Assembly (NCBI GenBank): GCA_958510825.1
Contig: OY294047.1
Location: 3,968,001-4,032,000 of the forward strand
Source of the DNA: Brachypterus glaber
Lineage: Eukaryota > Arthropoda > Insecta > Coleoptera > Kateretidae
Length of the DNA stretch: 64,000 nt
Direction of reading: 5' to 3'
Within the stretch, counting starts at the first letter, position 1; each line of letters opens with the position of its first letter. Made by a program: the position numbers and the translations under genes. The notes under the pieces are model-generated. The model was not told the origin of the DNA. It ran no database searches and saw only the letters and a program-made list of their open reading frames with translations. Of the stretch, positions 52,290-63,961 are shown one piece after another.

Positions 52290-52361
52290 TATAAAATATT
52301 AGTCATTTGTGCATACACACTGTAAGTCTAAGAGCTGGTGGCCATTTTTTATTTTATTGTA

Positions 52362-53502
52362 TTCTCCCGGCTGTATTTTATATATGTCCTAAAGTACATT
52401 ACACTTAAGCTATTTCTAAATCACGAGATCCTGGATCTGTTTTTTTTTCTGGGTGCTAGAAGCTCCAAAAAGGTGTTGAAATGAGGTACCCTAAAAATCT
52501 ATTTTCAACCTACATAGTGACTCATTTCTTTAACAATTTGGATACGAAATATTTCAAAGGCACTTTTTAAAGACTGTTTTCACCCTTTAGCCTCAAAAGT
52601 ATTGTGCATAACTACAAAAATCTGTAATACATGTATTTGACTCGGAAAGTTAAAAATATATTTTTAGGGTACCTCATTTTGACAGCTTTTTGAAGCTTCT
52701 AGCGCTCAAAGGAACCAGATCCTAAACCTGACGATTTGGAAATAATTTAATTTTAATGTACTTAAAGACATATACACTGAAAATTCGTTACAGTAGTAAA
52801 TACTGCACGTTTTTGCCTATTTGGAACCGCAGGCAACATTTGTTACTAATTACAAGTTGTTACAGTAAAACATAACGTTGTTCTGTTATGTTTTACTGTA
52901 ACAACTTGCAATTAATAACGAATGTTGCCTGGGGTTCCAAATAGGCAAAAACGTTTAGTATTTATATTCGGCGCATTATCTATCTGAGTAACAAATTGGA
53001 TCAAGGAAGCTATGATTAGTGGTTTAAAAATGACTTTTAGTAATATTTTTGTAGCCCATTGTGCTTTTGATAATTTTTAACATTTAGGTTAAATTGACTG
53101 TCATTTTACGTCTACAAATAATAACAAAATCTGTTTAAAAAGTAAAACTTTGTTCAAAATTATAATAAAAGTAAGTTTTTATTCATAAAGTGCTATTATA
53201 AACTTAAATTTAACATTACCTGAATAAAATTACGGACCAGTATTATTTTAACCAAAAAATTCTCTGTTATAGTGTTTACTTCAAAAATTTATGGAGCACT
53301 GCATTATATTTGGATTTTTTTATAAATGTCAAAATAATGTCTTGATTGACAATAAATTTTAAACAAGATAAAAACCTTACATAAGGAACTAAATATATTC
53401 TGCCAACCAAATAACAAGAAACAAATGACCATCAACTCAGATAGATAATGCGCGGAGTTTACGATAACGGATTCTCAGTGACTACAGCCGGGAGAAAATA
53501 AC
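52362..53502. mobile_element. Nested inverted-repeat cluster
   Basis: Outer ends ttctcccggctgtattttat / tacagccgggagaaaataa. Within lie a foldback at about 52390-52765 (gaggtaccctaaaaatctat mirrored by ttttagggtacctcatttt), an almost perfect hairpin at 52796-52968 (arms of about 80 bp around gttgttctg), and inverted gcgcattatctatctgagt (52972 and 53436). Confidence 0.75.
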
Positions 53503-54430
53503 CGAGTAGTATATTAACTTTTTTAAAACATATATGTATTGCTGCCAATGATAGTTAAATGAATATCCTTTCACCTAATTCAAGAATCATCTAAATCCAT
53601 TTATGTGATATTTGTATTGGAAATTGCATGGATTTTTTCGCTCCCATCTCCCTAGCATGGGAATGAAATAAAACGCGAAAAATTATCCTGTCAAATCTAA
53701 AAGGCAAATATAGAAACTAGTAAAAAGCGATATATCGAAAATGTAGAAACGGAGCTTTTATTGGGCATTTAAAATGTAAGCGATACAAATAGCTTAAAAC
53801 GCCGCTCCCGATGGGGGGTGGCCGGCGCCCGCGGGCGGAATTTTATTACAACAGGAAGCAGTGTATAGATACTGCTATCAGCATTCATTCGCTTTATGGG
53901 CCATGCATAAAAGTTTCCGCAGTCAGGGAATTATCTATAATGCGTTTTGTCATTTTAGATTCGGAGTCCGGACGTGGTTCATTGGGTTTACAAGCCAAAA
54001 TCGTTATGGTTTATAGGTTATTTATCTACAAATAAATTATTTTTAATATTTTTTGACTTTTCGCAGCATAAAGGTTACAAACCTATGGATATTTAAAATG
54101 TTTAAAATATCCAGTATGTTGGTAACTTTTTACAAATTTTGCAATTAGATTATTTTTTTTATTATTTCTCATTCATTTTAAGCATATAACCCTTTAAGTA
54201 CCTAGTCCCTTGTCTCCAGCAACCTTTTTTGACATACAATCCATATTTGTATGTAGATTACCTTAATTGAACTTTGCAAAATATTTTTTAGTTAATCTAA
54301 GAACTGTTTACTTATGTCATATGACTTATTTACTTGGAAAATCTTATACTGGTTTAAATAAAAAAAATAATAACTTATGTCTCCCAATTTAAATTGAGCG
54401 CTTCTTATATTAGTAAAATCCGACACTGCT
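53503..54430. other. No recognised gene; one GC-rich island
   Basis: A short GC-rich stretch at about 53800-53840 (ggtggccggcgcccgcgggc) stands out in AT-rich surroundings. A 74-codon frame starts inside it but resembles nothing known. Confidence 0.45.
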
Positions 54431-54586
54431 AGAATGCCGATCGTGGTAGGTTAAAATTATTAGTAGAGGATCAGTGCCAAGTATTTTCATTACGTGTTAA
54501 GAGCGGTAAGTACTTCTAATTGTAAAAATGCATTTATTAAATTTAGTTTAAGCGATGTTATTTTAATGCGTACTTTTTTAATGAAC

Positions 54587-55095
54587 AACGCCGGTCCCTA
54601 ATATTATCTTAATTGTTTTTAATTATATCTCAGACTAAACATTTTAGATTTGTACAATAACATATACAATACCTAACCTCAAATTTGCAGGAACTGATCT
54701 CAAAGACCTTGATCGAAATCCCACTAATTGTGTCTAAATGCAACGACGGTCCCTTGTAACGACGGTCCCCACGAAAAGGAACCGTTGTTGCTAACATAGG
54801 GAACGTCGTTACATATTTGATAAATTATGCAAATTTTTACTCTGTTAACATTGTTCTTTCTAAAACTCTTGCAGAATAAAGAAATAGATATATTCCAGAC
54901 TCAAAAAAACAATATAATACCTAAAATTAGGCTTAGAGAAAGCCAATTGGACGAAAAGGTGAGTGAGAAATATAAAAAATATTATATTAAAAACATTAAT
55001 TTTATTTTTAAATTGAGAAAATTTGGTCCCTTTGCTAAGAACAACGGTCTCTATAAAAAAATAACGACGGTCCCTATAAATAATAACGACGGTCC
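54587..55095. repeat. Cluster of AACGACGGTCCC motifs
   Basis: Exact copies at 54742, 54758, 55063 and 55084; near copies at 54587 and 55040; inverted near copies at 54779 and 54799. Eight sites occur in about 510 bp on both strands, flanking the exon-like segment at 54875-54958. The sequence between copies is not repeated, so this is not a simple tandem repeat. Confidence 0.8.
54875..54958 (+). CDS. Possible internal exon, product unknown
   Basis: 84 nt, open in phase 0, between a strong acceptor (TAAAACTCTTGCAG) and donor GTGAGTG. It reads NKEIDIFQTQKNNIIPKIRL and eight more polar residues. A donor-like AGCG|GTAAGTAC at about 54505 could end an upstream exon. The frame also stays open without splicing (54827-55171), so the exon is not certain. 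Confidence 0.3.
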
Positions 55096-55199
55096 CTCTA
55101 AGAATAATAAAATTGTTGCTAATCAACTGTATGTACAACCCTCTTGGATTTCATCTTTTATTACAATATGACAATTTTTTCTTTTTTTAATATATTTTT

Positions 55200-57000
55200 T
55201 TTAATTTATAATTATTAAACCAATTTATACCATTATTAAATTTTATCCCTTAAACAAAGAAAATACTTTTATGATAAGTTAATTTTTGAAAACTGAATCC
55301 AATAGGAAACTTTCAAATATTTTTTAAAAAGTTGGCATTAGAAAAACTACAAGAACTAAGTTAATGTGAAATGAAAATTTTAAGAGATTCCCTTTCTTAC
55401 AGTGCCCATTTTCTTTAAAACAAAATACACTTTTATGATAAGTTTATTTGTTGCAAACTGGACTATTTTAAGTATCCTTTAAACTACCCTACTTTAGAAA
55501 AAAAGTCCCCTACACACAAATAAGGGAATCTGTAGTTAGTATGTATTATGTAAAAGAGAGGATCCACCCAGGATAAAGTTACATTTTAAATAAATAACCA
55601 CGGAATCAGTGAAATATTAGCTCTTTAAATTCAGTGACTGTGTTTCATGAAGCGAGGTGTCACTAATTTGTATAAAGTGCAAATTTTATCAGGATCCAAT
55701 TTGGGACGTTGAAAAGAGCTTCCCTTCTCCACTTAGTGTCGTTTGAAGTTTCTCACTTGGTTCTTCTGTGCGATAAGTAAGCCACTTTAATATTTAATAT
55801 ACACATGCATATTTATGAAGATTTTTTTCGTTAGTCCGAAAAATATTACACAACTTGCTTTTCTGGTAGCATTACCTAACGCTTTGATAAGTAGGGTTCT
55901 GTAAAGTATGTCGTTTAATTTAAAATTACGATTTAATATTTTTATTTTATATTATTTTATAATATTGTACCGTAATTAATACGTTCACTGCCAACGGCTA
56001 GTTTTGACAGCGGAGCAATGGGTATGGGCAAGGGAAAAATAGAAAGAATTGATTAATGTTGTTAGGGGCGCCAGTTACTTTAGCTTTTACTCCTTTAGGT
56101 AAGTAACAACCTAGTGTAAATACTTAAGCTTTTCAGTTTGAGAAAATATAACCCCTAAATAAAATAAGATAATTCATTTGAGAAATTTATTATAAATAAA
56201 CTTAATGAAAGCACATCAAGTAATGTATTAATATATATAAAAAATATGTGTAATTATATTAAGATATAATTAAAGAAATCTTAATAAAAATTACTAAATT
56301 CAGAAATCATTCGACTTAAATGTATAAAGAAAACATGAAGTTCAGCAAGCACCAAGAAATGTATGTAAACAACAATCATTTCTTGCAGTGTATAAAAGTC
56401 ATGCTTAAATTAGAAATCATTTAATCAAAAGTATGATATTTAATAATTAATAAATGAGATTAAATGTTTTAAAAAAAATAAGTACCTAAAAATGAACAAA
56501 AGCCAGAAGGGCATATAGTATTAATCAATACTATATCAGATCTGATAAAGTTTACAGTTATAAGAATATTGAAATAAAAGAATTTAAAAATATGAAATAT
56601 TGCTTTCAAAAGTTTTCAGAATGAGTACTTAGCTGGTTTCTGCAAAATCCATGAGGTATGAATTCCATCGTCTCCATCTGTGCAAGTCTCCCCTATGCTG
56701 ATGAATTCATTTCTCAAATGAAAGAAAAAAAAATATAGGCTGTCCCATCTACTTTGGAAAAATTATCTTCCAGGATAAAATGTACGATTGAAAATGTTGT
56801 CCGGGATTAAATATGCTTTTGAAAATTATGTCCAATATAAAATTGTCTGCTAGACGGTTACATAGAATTTATCTATGCCAAAAATTACAGAACCATGTTC
56901 CAACAGAACATCACTCCATGCGGAGAACTTGTATATCAAATATACCAAAATAAACTTCAACTTAAATTAATATAATTCCATATTAATGGTATAGAAATGG
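55200..57000. other. No recognised gene
   Basis: AT-rich. The phrase acttttatgataagttaatt near 55268 recurs diverged at 55430 (old duplication of about 70 bp). No coding exon was identified. Confidence 0.5.
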
Positions 57001-57129
57001 TGAGTAATTAATGGTAATTAATTAATGTAGTAATAATGGTGCTTTATGGTGCTTAATTAATGGTGCTAAAACAATAATTATATCTCAGAAATATTCTAAG
57101 AAACAGAAAAACTCAACTTACGTGTCATT

Positions 57130-57417
57130 CTAAGTCTTCGATGTCCATCGAAACGTTATAAATGCGTAATTGTATAAAATAACAGTTATAATATCTTCCG
57201 CATTGTTTAAATATTCATTTTCACTAACTTTAAATAAAAATACATGAAGGATTACTTCGATGATTACAGAAAATAAACACTCGTCAAAATGACACCACCA
57301 TTGTACAGAGTTCATCAAGAAAGAGCGAAAATCGACCTTATCAACCGGTATGAACCCTTCAGGTAAATAAAATCCTATTTCTGAACTATTAGCGACATCT
57401 ATGTAAGTCATTATCAA
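57130..57417 (-). pseudogene. Membrane-protein-like exon fragment, unidentified
   Basis: 95-codon minus-strand frame with protein-like composition (GFYLPEGFIPVDKV; LMNSVQWWCHFDEC) and a hydrophobic stretch (LFSVIIEVILHVFLF). A donor GACAC|GTAAGT follows 7 nt after the in-frame stop, and a +1 shift near the end would reach it openly. This hints at a damaged exon, possibly of a chemoreceptor-like gene, but no diagnostic motif was recognised. Confidence 0.25.
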
Positions 57418-57710
57418 CTACAGTTTTACCGTATAGGATTCCTAATAAAGGTAACTGAAACGACACCAAAAATAATAACTAATTAAAAGAATGTTTCCTA
57501 ATAAATCCGTATTAGTGATATCTAACCTCAAAATATTACTCTAAGAAACAAATATAAACAATACTTATTGTTTATCAGCAAAACTAATAAAAATACGAAC
57601 AGAATACTAAGTGTCCTGTGAACTAAGTATAAACAAAATACTGAATCTAAGTGAGCAGTTCCAGCAAACTATTTTCAACAAATTCTGGATTATCCCGAAG
57701 CAATTAGCAT

Positions 57711-57925
57711 ATGAAACTTTCCAGGAGAAACAAGCTACAGATGAAAGCCAGTGAAATCCAACCCTCAATAGACTCTGAAACATATAAAAACCAGGTAAGT
57801 CCATAGACAAATGCACTATAGAGAAATAAGTCATATGATTCTTTATTATTAAAAATCATATTCTAATTATGTTTTCTCTATGTTATTTTCAGGTAGAACT
57901 ATGGAATAGAGACTTATATGGTTAG
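57711..57925 (+). CDS. Possible two-exon small ORF (38 codons)
   Basis: ATG at 57711, 28 codons to donor CAG|GTAAGT at 57794, a 98-bp intron with a pyrimidine-rich acceptor (CTCTATGTTATTTTCAG), then 10 codons from 57893 to TAG at 57925. The phase fits (0). The peptide is basic at its start (MKLSRRNKLQMKASE) and ends VELWNRDLYG. The intron is convincing in form; coding status is unproven and it may be a spliced non-coding RNA. Confidence 0.35.
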
Positions 57926-58177
57926 AATTCAGTTCCTGCTACAAAATAGTCCCAGATACAAAATAGTTCTGTACGTACGTAACTATTTATATACAAAATA
58001 AACATAAATTATAACGTAAGTAAACGAATAGTTTAATTAACCCTTGCTATATTACAAAGTGACGATTTATGTCGTTACAATATTATTATATAACAGAGAT
58101 TTTATAATACAGTTCCCTTAGAAAAATTAAGTTATCCGCATATATATTTAAATTATAGATTTCATGAAAATGATGCA

Positions 58178-58312
58178 GCTCCGAGGGCTGCTAATTCCCG
58201 GACAAATGAAATGTTAAACCGAGGTTTGTATTATTTTATTCACAACCATACCTGTTTTATTTACAGTTATTTGCTTTCTTTCCTACTACAAAAACTACTT
58301 GAACTTCTACTC
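58178..58312. repeat. Repeat shared with 60795-60870
   Basis: ctccgagggctgctaattcc and cctactacaaaaact recur, diverged, near 60800-60865. The first copy directly precedes a CCCGG MITE. Confidence 0.6.
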
Positions 58313-58315
58313 CAT

Positions 58316-59185
58316 CCCGGACAACATTTGCTATTTCACGTGGAAGTCATTATGACATCATTTAATGATTTTCTCTGAGTTCATGAACGCATACAGATGA
58401 CTCCTCATTGTGAAGTCATTACGAGATCATGTCATGAAGATGTAGCAGCGGTCCACGGAATGCGCATGCGCTAACTTTAAATTAACCGCGAAATTAAAAA
58501 AAAAAGAAATGAATTTTGTCTTAATTACCCTGCTTAAAAAGATCACACACACATTTTTGCTCAAATCTTGAAAACGCGAAGAGATACCAAAAAAATCGAC
58601 CCCCTAGAACCTCTACACAAGTCCATTTTCTACAACTTGAGGACACCGGGATGTTCCCCAAGATGAGTGGAGGAACTAGTTCCTCTAGGCTAAAGCCTCC
58701 AGATATCTACGGCTTACCATACCAATCCGATAATGTGTATCGAATTAGCTGACCAGTAAGCTAATTACTAGTTATTACTAGTAGAATATCCTTATAAAGA
58801 CAGCTGCCTTTTAATACTAGTATTCCTAGAAGGCGACTTTATTCGTTTAAAATTTTTTGTTAATGGTAGAAAATAGCATGTCGCGCCACCTATAGCATAA
58901 AGCTGTCAAGTGCACTAAAATTGAAACATTACAGAAGCCTTTACTATTCGGCAATCGTTCTCAATCGGGTCCCGGGCAACATTTGCTATTTCACGTGAAA
59001 GTCATTATGACATCATTTAATGATTTAACGTTAAATGTATACATGACAAACTCATAACAAACTCATAACATGATTACAAAATCATGAGATATCTATCCAT
59101 CATGATGTTCGTATGAGTACAGATCGTGAAAATCATAACATGATGCTCTCATGGAGGCCTCATGAGTTTATGGATGTAGTCCGGG
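58316..59185 (+). mobile_element. CCCGGACAAC MITE, isolated copy
   Basis: 870 bp, cccggacaacatttgctatt at left, gtagtccggg at right, AT duplication (58314-58315, 59186-59187). It contains the internal cccgggcaacatttgctatt module and a private insertion near 58506-58550. Confidence 0.9.
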
Positions 59186-59187
59186 AT

Positions 59188-60480
59188 ATTGAAAAGTTTA
59201 ATTGCAATATAAAAAAATAAATAGAAAACTTCTAGTTACCAGGCTAGTAACTAGGCAATAGGTTGATTAAGAATCTGTTGACAGTACTTAGGCACCTTGA
59301 AATGTATTTTATTCGCACCTGTATATGTAATACATACATTACATGTATTAATAAAGTTTGGGAAGTATGTGATCTCTTGTCCCACTGTTTTCCACGCCTG
59401 GACCTGACCTGTAATGAAAAATAGAGACCAGTAAACTAATTATTAACTGGTCTGCAATTTAAATCATAAATTTCGGCTAGATGGCGCCACCTATTAAAAT
59501 GTCATTGTTAATGCTTAAAGCAAGATGGTTAGACTGCTGTTGTCATGATAAACACGAATATAATCTAATACATTTAGTTTAAAAACTTAAATGTACAGTT
59601 TTAGTCAATGCTTTTTACTTTTGAGACTCAGAAGGATATTAAATATTATAAACGAAACCTTGTGAGCTATCAAAAATGTTTTTTTGTGGTTGTTTATTTG
59701 GGTTACGCTTATATAATTATGTGGAACTTCAGTTTTATATAATTGTGCTTTTCTTGAGAAATGCAGGAAAAAATATTTGTGGTAAATATGAAAATAACTA
59801 AAAAACTAAGTATTATAGTATTATTTTCTTCATTTGAATTCAAACATCTTAGTTTCAAAAAAATTAGTACTTTATTTTTAAATAAAAAGATTTGCGAATA
59901 AAATAGTATACAGGTCTCCCGGAAAAGTAGTATTTTCCGAGTCGACCTGTAATCTACTATTATTTTGTAGAGCTGACTAATAGAAAAAATAATTTCTCTT
60001 CGATGCTTCGTGTTCTGATAATATGTACCTATAAATTTTTTTGTGCAGCGCAACGGTTCTAAGGAACAACATTTTGTTGTGAATGAATGTATTGTGGTCA
60101 AACAAAATTCGAAATTGTGGTAATATGCCTATAGGTAGAAATATATTTCTAATATTCCCATTGACTACCTATAACCACAAAACAATCGAAAGCGTTTTCC
60201 GCAAATAAACAGAAATGCGGGGGAAGTGCACGGTCCGTTGCTCCTCCATTGTCGTTTATAACGTATTTGTCAGATTTCCATTTTAATAATAATGATATAT
60301 TTACTGTACCGCTAATTACCGGAAGTACCGATCATGATGTATGATTAAATTACCTAAAAGTCCAAACCGCAGAACACCGTTTAACTGGAATACCTACTGG
60401 CAGTATAGTAAAGTAAAGGAAACTATTCACGTACAATTGTTCAATTTTGCAACAGTTGCTATATTTACATTTAAATTTTT
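59188..60480. other. AT-rich sequence with one small hairpin
   Basis: A hairpin at about 59905-59965 (aatagtatacaggtctcccg mirrored by cgacctgtaatctactatt) resembles the short MITEs elsewhere. A 130-codon minus-strand frame (59709-60101) spans it and looks like chance: low complexity and crossing the hairpin. Confidence 0.5.
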
Positions 60481-60485
60481 GTTTC

Positions 60486-60742
60486 ACCTCGTACTATTCT
60501 ACTTAATTAAACGTCCCCTAAGTCCAGGACTTGTGTGGGCTAGTAGTAGAGGGAACCACCGGCTTTGATTGACTTTAGAACCAATTTATAGGGAGTGTCC
60601 GCTTCACTTACGCCTTCGCCAAATTTCAGTTATTAATTAACTGAAAAAGGCAAACCGGAGGGCCGGTGAGAATCGAACTCACGCTATTTTTGGTAGTGTA
60701 CTCGTCAAGTACGACGCGGTAGTCCACTACACCAATCCTCCC
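60486..60742 (-). mobile_element. tRNA-derived SINE, full head to tail, reverse orientation
   Basis: The best-preserved copy. In SINE sense the head is gggaggattggtgtagtgga with a T-arm gtgagttcgattctcac, then the body through ggcgaaggcgtaagtgaagc to the tail near 60486. It scores as tRNA-like only in its first 80 bases. Confidence 0.9.
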
Positions 60743-61329
60743 ATTAATTATTACATACCGAAACTGTTTTATTTCCTGAGGGAAAGACTAAGGAGCGTAG
60801 CTCCGAGGTCTGCTAATTCCCGAAGAACAAATGATTTCCCTTCTTTCCCACTACAAAAACTGTTTTAATTTTGACGCCATATAGAAAAATTTAATTATAG
60901 TGAAGTTTGTTGCTTTTTGAATATATAATAATAAATAAAATAGAAATCAATAAAATAAACTTTGTTTTTTGTTAATGAACAATCTTAAAACATTTATAAA
61001 TATTCAATATAAATTGACTAATACATTTAAAAACTAGTAGAAATGAAATACCTACGTTACTTCGTTAGTTTATCTATAGAGGGCAGCACCCGTTTTTCGT
61101 TTTTTACTTTGTGAAAGCTGAAGTTTATTGAGACATGATTAAGTTAATAAATAAACATTTTATTTATAGTTTTTTTTTTGTATAAAATACGAAGAAAAAC
61201 AGGAAATGTAATTTTATACACTAGCTAAAGCTTAATGACAATTTTGATTATAGTAGGCATACACCAAAGAAATACACTGAAGTCAACAAATGATTGGCTA
61301 CCAAGGTAAATAAAATTCTTAAATTTATT

Positions 61330-61795
61330 TTAAAATTTTATTATCACTTGATGAGTATGTACCATAATTTTAGTTTTAAATTATCTCATGTGAGTAAAAA
61401 ATCGATTTTTTTTTTATTTTAGGGATGGTGGTTGGGGGCAATTTTTATATAAAATTGTTTTGTCAGCCGAGTTAAGCATGTGTACCAAATTTTAGCTCTC
61501 TAAGTATATTCTAAGTAGGTGAAACATTTTGGGGGGTTAACTTAGCCTTATACATGTATGGGGGGAGACAAGGGGGAATGTAAAATTTATTGTAAAATTA
61601 TATTATCACTAAATGAGTATGCAACCTAACTTTAGATTTAAATCATCTTGTGTGGGTAAAAAAGGGATTTTTTAAATTTTAGGGGTGGAGGTTAGGGGGT
61701 AAGTTTTACATAAAATTGTATTGTCAGCCGAGTTAAGCATGTGTACCAAATTTTAGCTTTTTAAGTGTATTCTAAGTGGTCGGAAAAGCCTTTGG
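61330..61795. repeat. Direct duplication, about 260-bp unit
   Basis: About 61330-61530 aligns with 61590-61790. Both contain gtcagccgagttaagcatgt, gtaccaaattttagct, a shared start with attatcact.gatgagtatg and a gggggt-rich middle. Clearly diverged. Confidence 0.85.
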
Positions 61796-61799
61796 TAGA

Positions 61800-62260
61800 T
61801 TTGCCCTAAACAAACATACCTACATACTAATAACAACAAACATTGCAAGTTAAATAAAAGCTTGTAAAAACGAGAGCTCCTAACTATTAACTTTCCTAAA
61901 AAACAGGCTAGATCCAACAGCAAGTAAAATTATGTCGTCACAAAATAACCTGCTATTGGTGAGAATTTAAAAGAAAATCGTGCATAAAATTTATACTTTA
62001 GTCTCTAAACGCGCCCCTAGTACAAATACCATTTTATTAAAAATCCTAAAACTATAAAATTAAATTAAGTATGTCAATAAGTATAGTAATTTTTTGAAGC
62101 AAAGCGTTCCTAGAACGCTTATACAAAATTTCTTGTAATTTTTTTTCTTCGTGCATTTAATTACAGTGTGTTATGCACTTTAACAAACCAAATCGTTTTC
62201 AGAATTTTTATTTTACACAATAGACTATTCCACTATATATTTAAATTCAGTGGTGGGTAC
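61800..62260. other. No recognised feature
   Basis: AT-rich sequence without an exon, hairpin or repeat that I can support. Confidence 0.5.
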
Positions 62261-62263
62261 CTA

Positions 62264-63438
62264 TACAGGGTGTATTTGAAATAGCGTAGGAAATTTTAAC
62301 AGGTGATTCTACATGATAAAATATGACAAAAAGTTCCTATAAATATATGTCTAAAAATGCGTCATAAGGGAGCTACACCCCTTTGAAATTGGCTAAAAAA
62401 ATCGGTTTTTATTTAATAACTCAGGAACCCTTTGAGATATATTAACGAGGTTTTGCATGTGAATTAATCCTAATAAGGCCCATCTTTGTATGTCATTTTC
62501 ACGTACTTATTTAAACCCGGGGGGTGCGAAACGGGGGGGCCTTATCAGTTTTTTGTCCCAAACTTTTTTCTGTGTAACTTTTTTCCAATTTTATTTTTGA
62601 AATATTCCTCAGGTCAAAATACATAAAAAAGGTACTCTTGTTGTAATACTGTAGGATTAACCGTTTTCGAGAAAAGTTCATTTGAAGGTGAAATTCAACG
62701 GTTCGAGGACGAAAAATTAAATACTAAAATGTCGAAAACCAAAATTTTAATGATGCATTGTTATTCTACATCAAAAACTAAGAAAAAAAGTTTCCATAAA
62801 TGTAGGTCGAAAAAACGCTTTTAAAGCTACCATAGCCCTTTAAAAATGTACATATTTAGGAGACCATAGCTCCATTAGGATTGATTTTTGGAAGTACCTT
62901 TATATGAGGTTTTTTTCTTAGTTTTTAATGTACATTCGCCCTGCATCATTAAAATCTTGGTTTTCAACATTTTAGTATCTAATTTTTCGTCCTCGAACCG
63001 TGGAATTTTACCTTTAAATCAATTTTTCTCGAAAACGGTTAATCCTACAGTATTACAACAAGAGTACCTTTTTTATGTATTTTGACCTGAGGAATCATAT
63101 TTTAAAAATAAAAATGCAAAGAAGTTACACAGAAAAAAGTTTGGGAGAAAAAACTGATAAGGCCCCCCCGTTTCGCACACCCCTGGTTTAAATAAGTACG
63201 TGAAAATGACATACAAAGATGGGCCTTATTAGGGTTAATTCACGTGCAAAACCTCGTTAATATATCTCAAAGGGTTCCTGAGTTATTAAATAAAAACCGA
63301 TTTTTTTAGCCAATTTCAAAGGGGTGTAGCTCCCTTATGACGCATTTTTAGACATATGTTTATAGGAACTTTTTGTCATATTTTATCATGTAGAATCACC
63401 TGTTAAAATTTCCTACGCTATTTCAAATACACCGTGTA
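62264..63438. mobile_element. Large foldback element with acagggtgt ends
   Basis: About 1175 bp made of two long inverted arms. tgtatttgaaatagcgtagg opens it and cctacgctatttcaaataca closes it; inside, gcgtcataagggagctacac pairs with gtgtagctcccttatgacgc. The arms exceed 500 bp with few mismatches. Related remnants lie at 3605-4125 and 21785-21963. Non-coding. Confidence 0.9.
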
Positions 63439-63517
63439 TCTCATCCATTCCATAGAATTTGAAAACAAGGTGCAAAATTTAAAATTGTTTATATGCCATA
63501 CTTTTATTATGAAATAT

Positions 63518-63961
63518 AATTGAGGCGTATAGTGCAAGAGTGGCCCATCTCACTTTATGGAAATATCGAAATAATGGCTATTTAAATTTCTCCGATTTTT
63601 GAATCTTTGATCTAGGACGCATTATTTTATTTAAAAATTTTCTGTTAGGGTTTTTAGACTCAACCAACATATGTTGGTTGAGTTGAGTTAATATTAAGGT
63701 AACGTAGGACAAACAAATTTATTTTACTTTCTTTACTTTCTTAGAGAAAAAAATTGGTGGGTCACTATTGCACTATAGTGCAATAGTCTATTGCACTATA
63801 CATTGTGTTCATTTTTGGCCACTATTGAATTACGAACGAGATCTGACCTTCAATAACACGTTTTTTTAAGTAGATCTAATATCACATTTTACTTTGAAAT
63901 TTTAATTATTTTTATCCAAAAAAACATATATGGGCCACTCTTGCACTATTCGCCTCAATTG
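63518..63961. mobile_element. TIR element of about 440 bp
   Basis: attgaggcgtatagtgcaag, then agtggccca at the left is mirrored by tgggccactcttgcactatt, then cgcctcaat at the right. A central palindrome (tgcactatagtgca) adds symmetry. Target duplication not resolved. Confidence 0.8.

Noticed and set aside
59709..60101. 130-codon minus-strand ORF
   Set aside because: The composition is that of AT-rich chance sequence, and the frame crosses a hairpin MITE.
60660..60742. Functional tRNA gene on the minus strand
   Set aside because: A- and B-box-like sequences and a T-arm are present, but the acceptor stem does not pair properly and the sequence continues into a repeated SINE body found at three other places.
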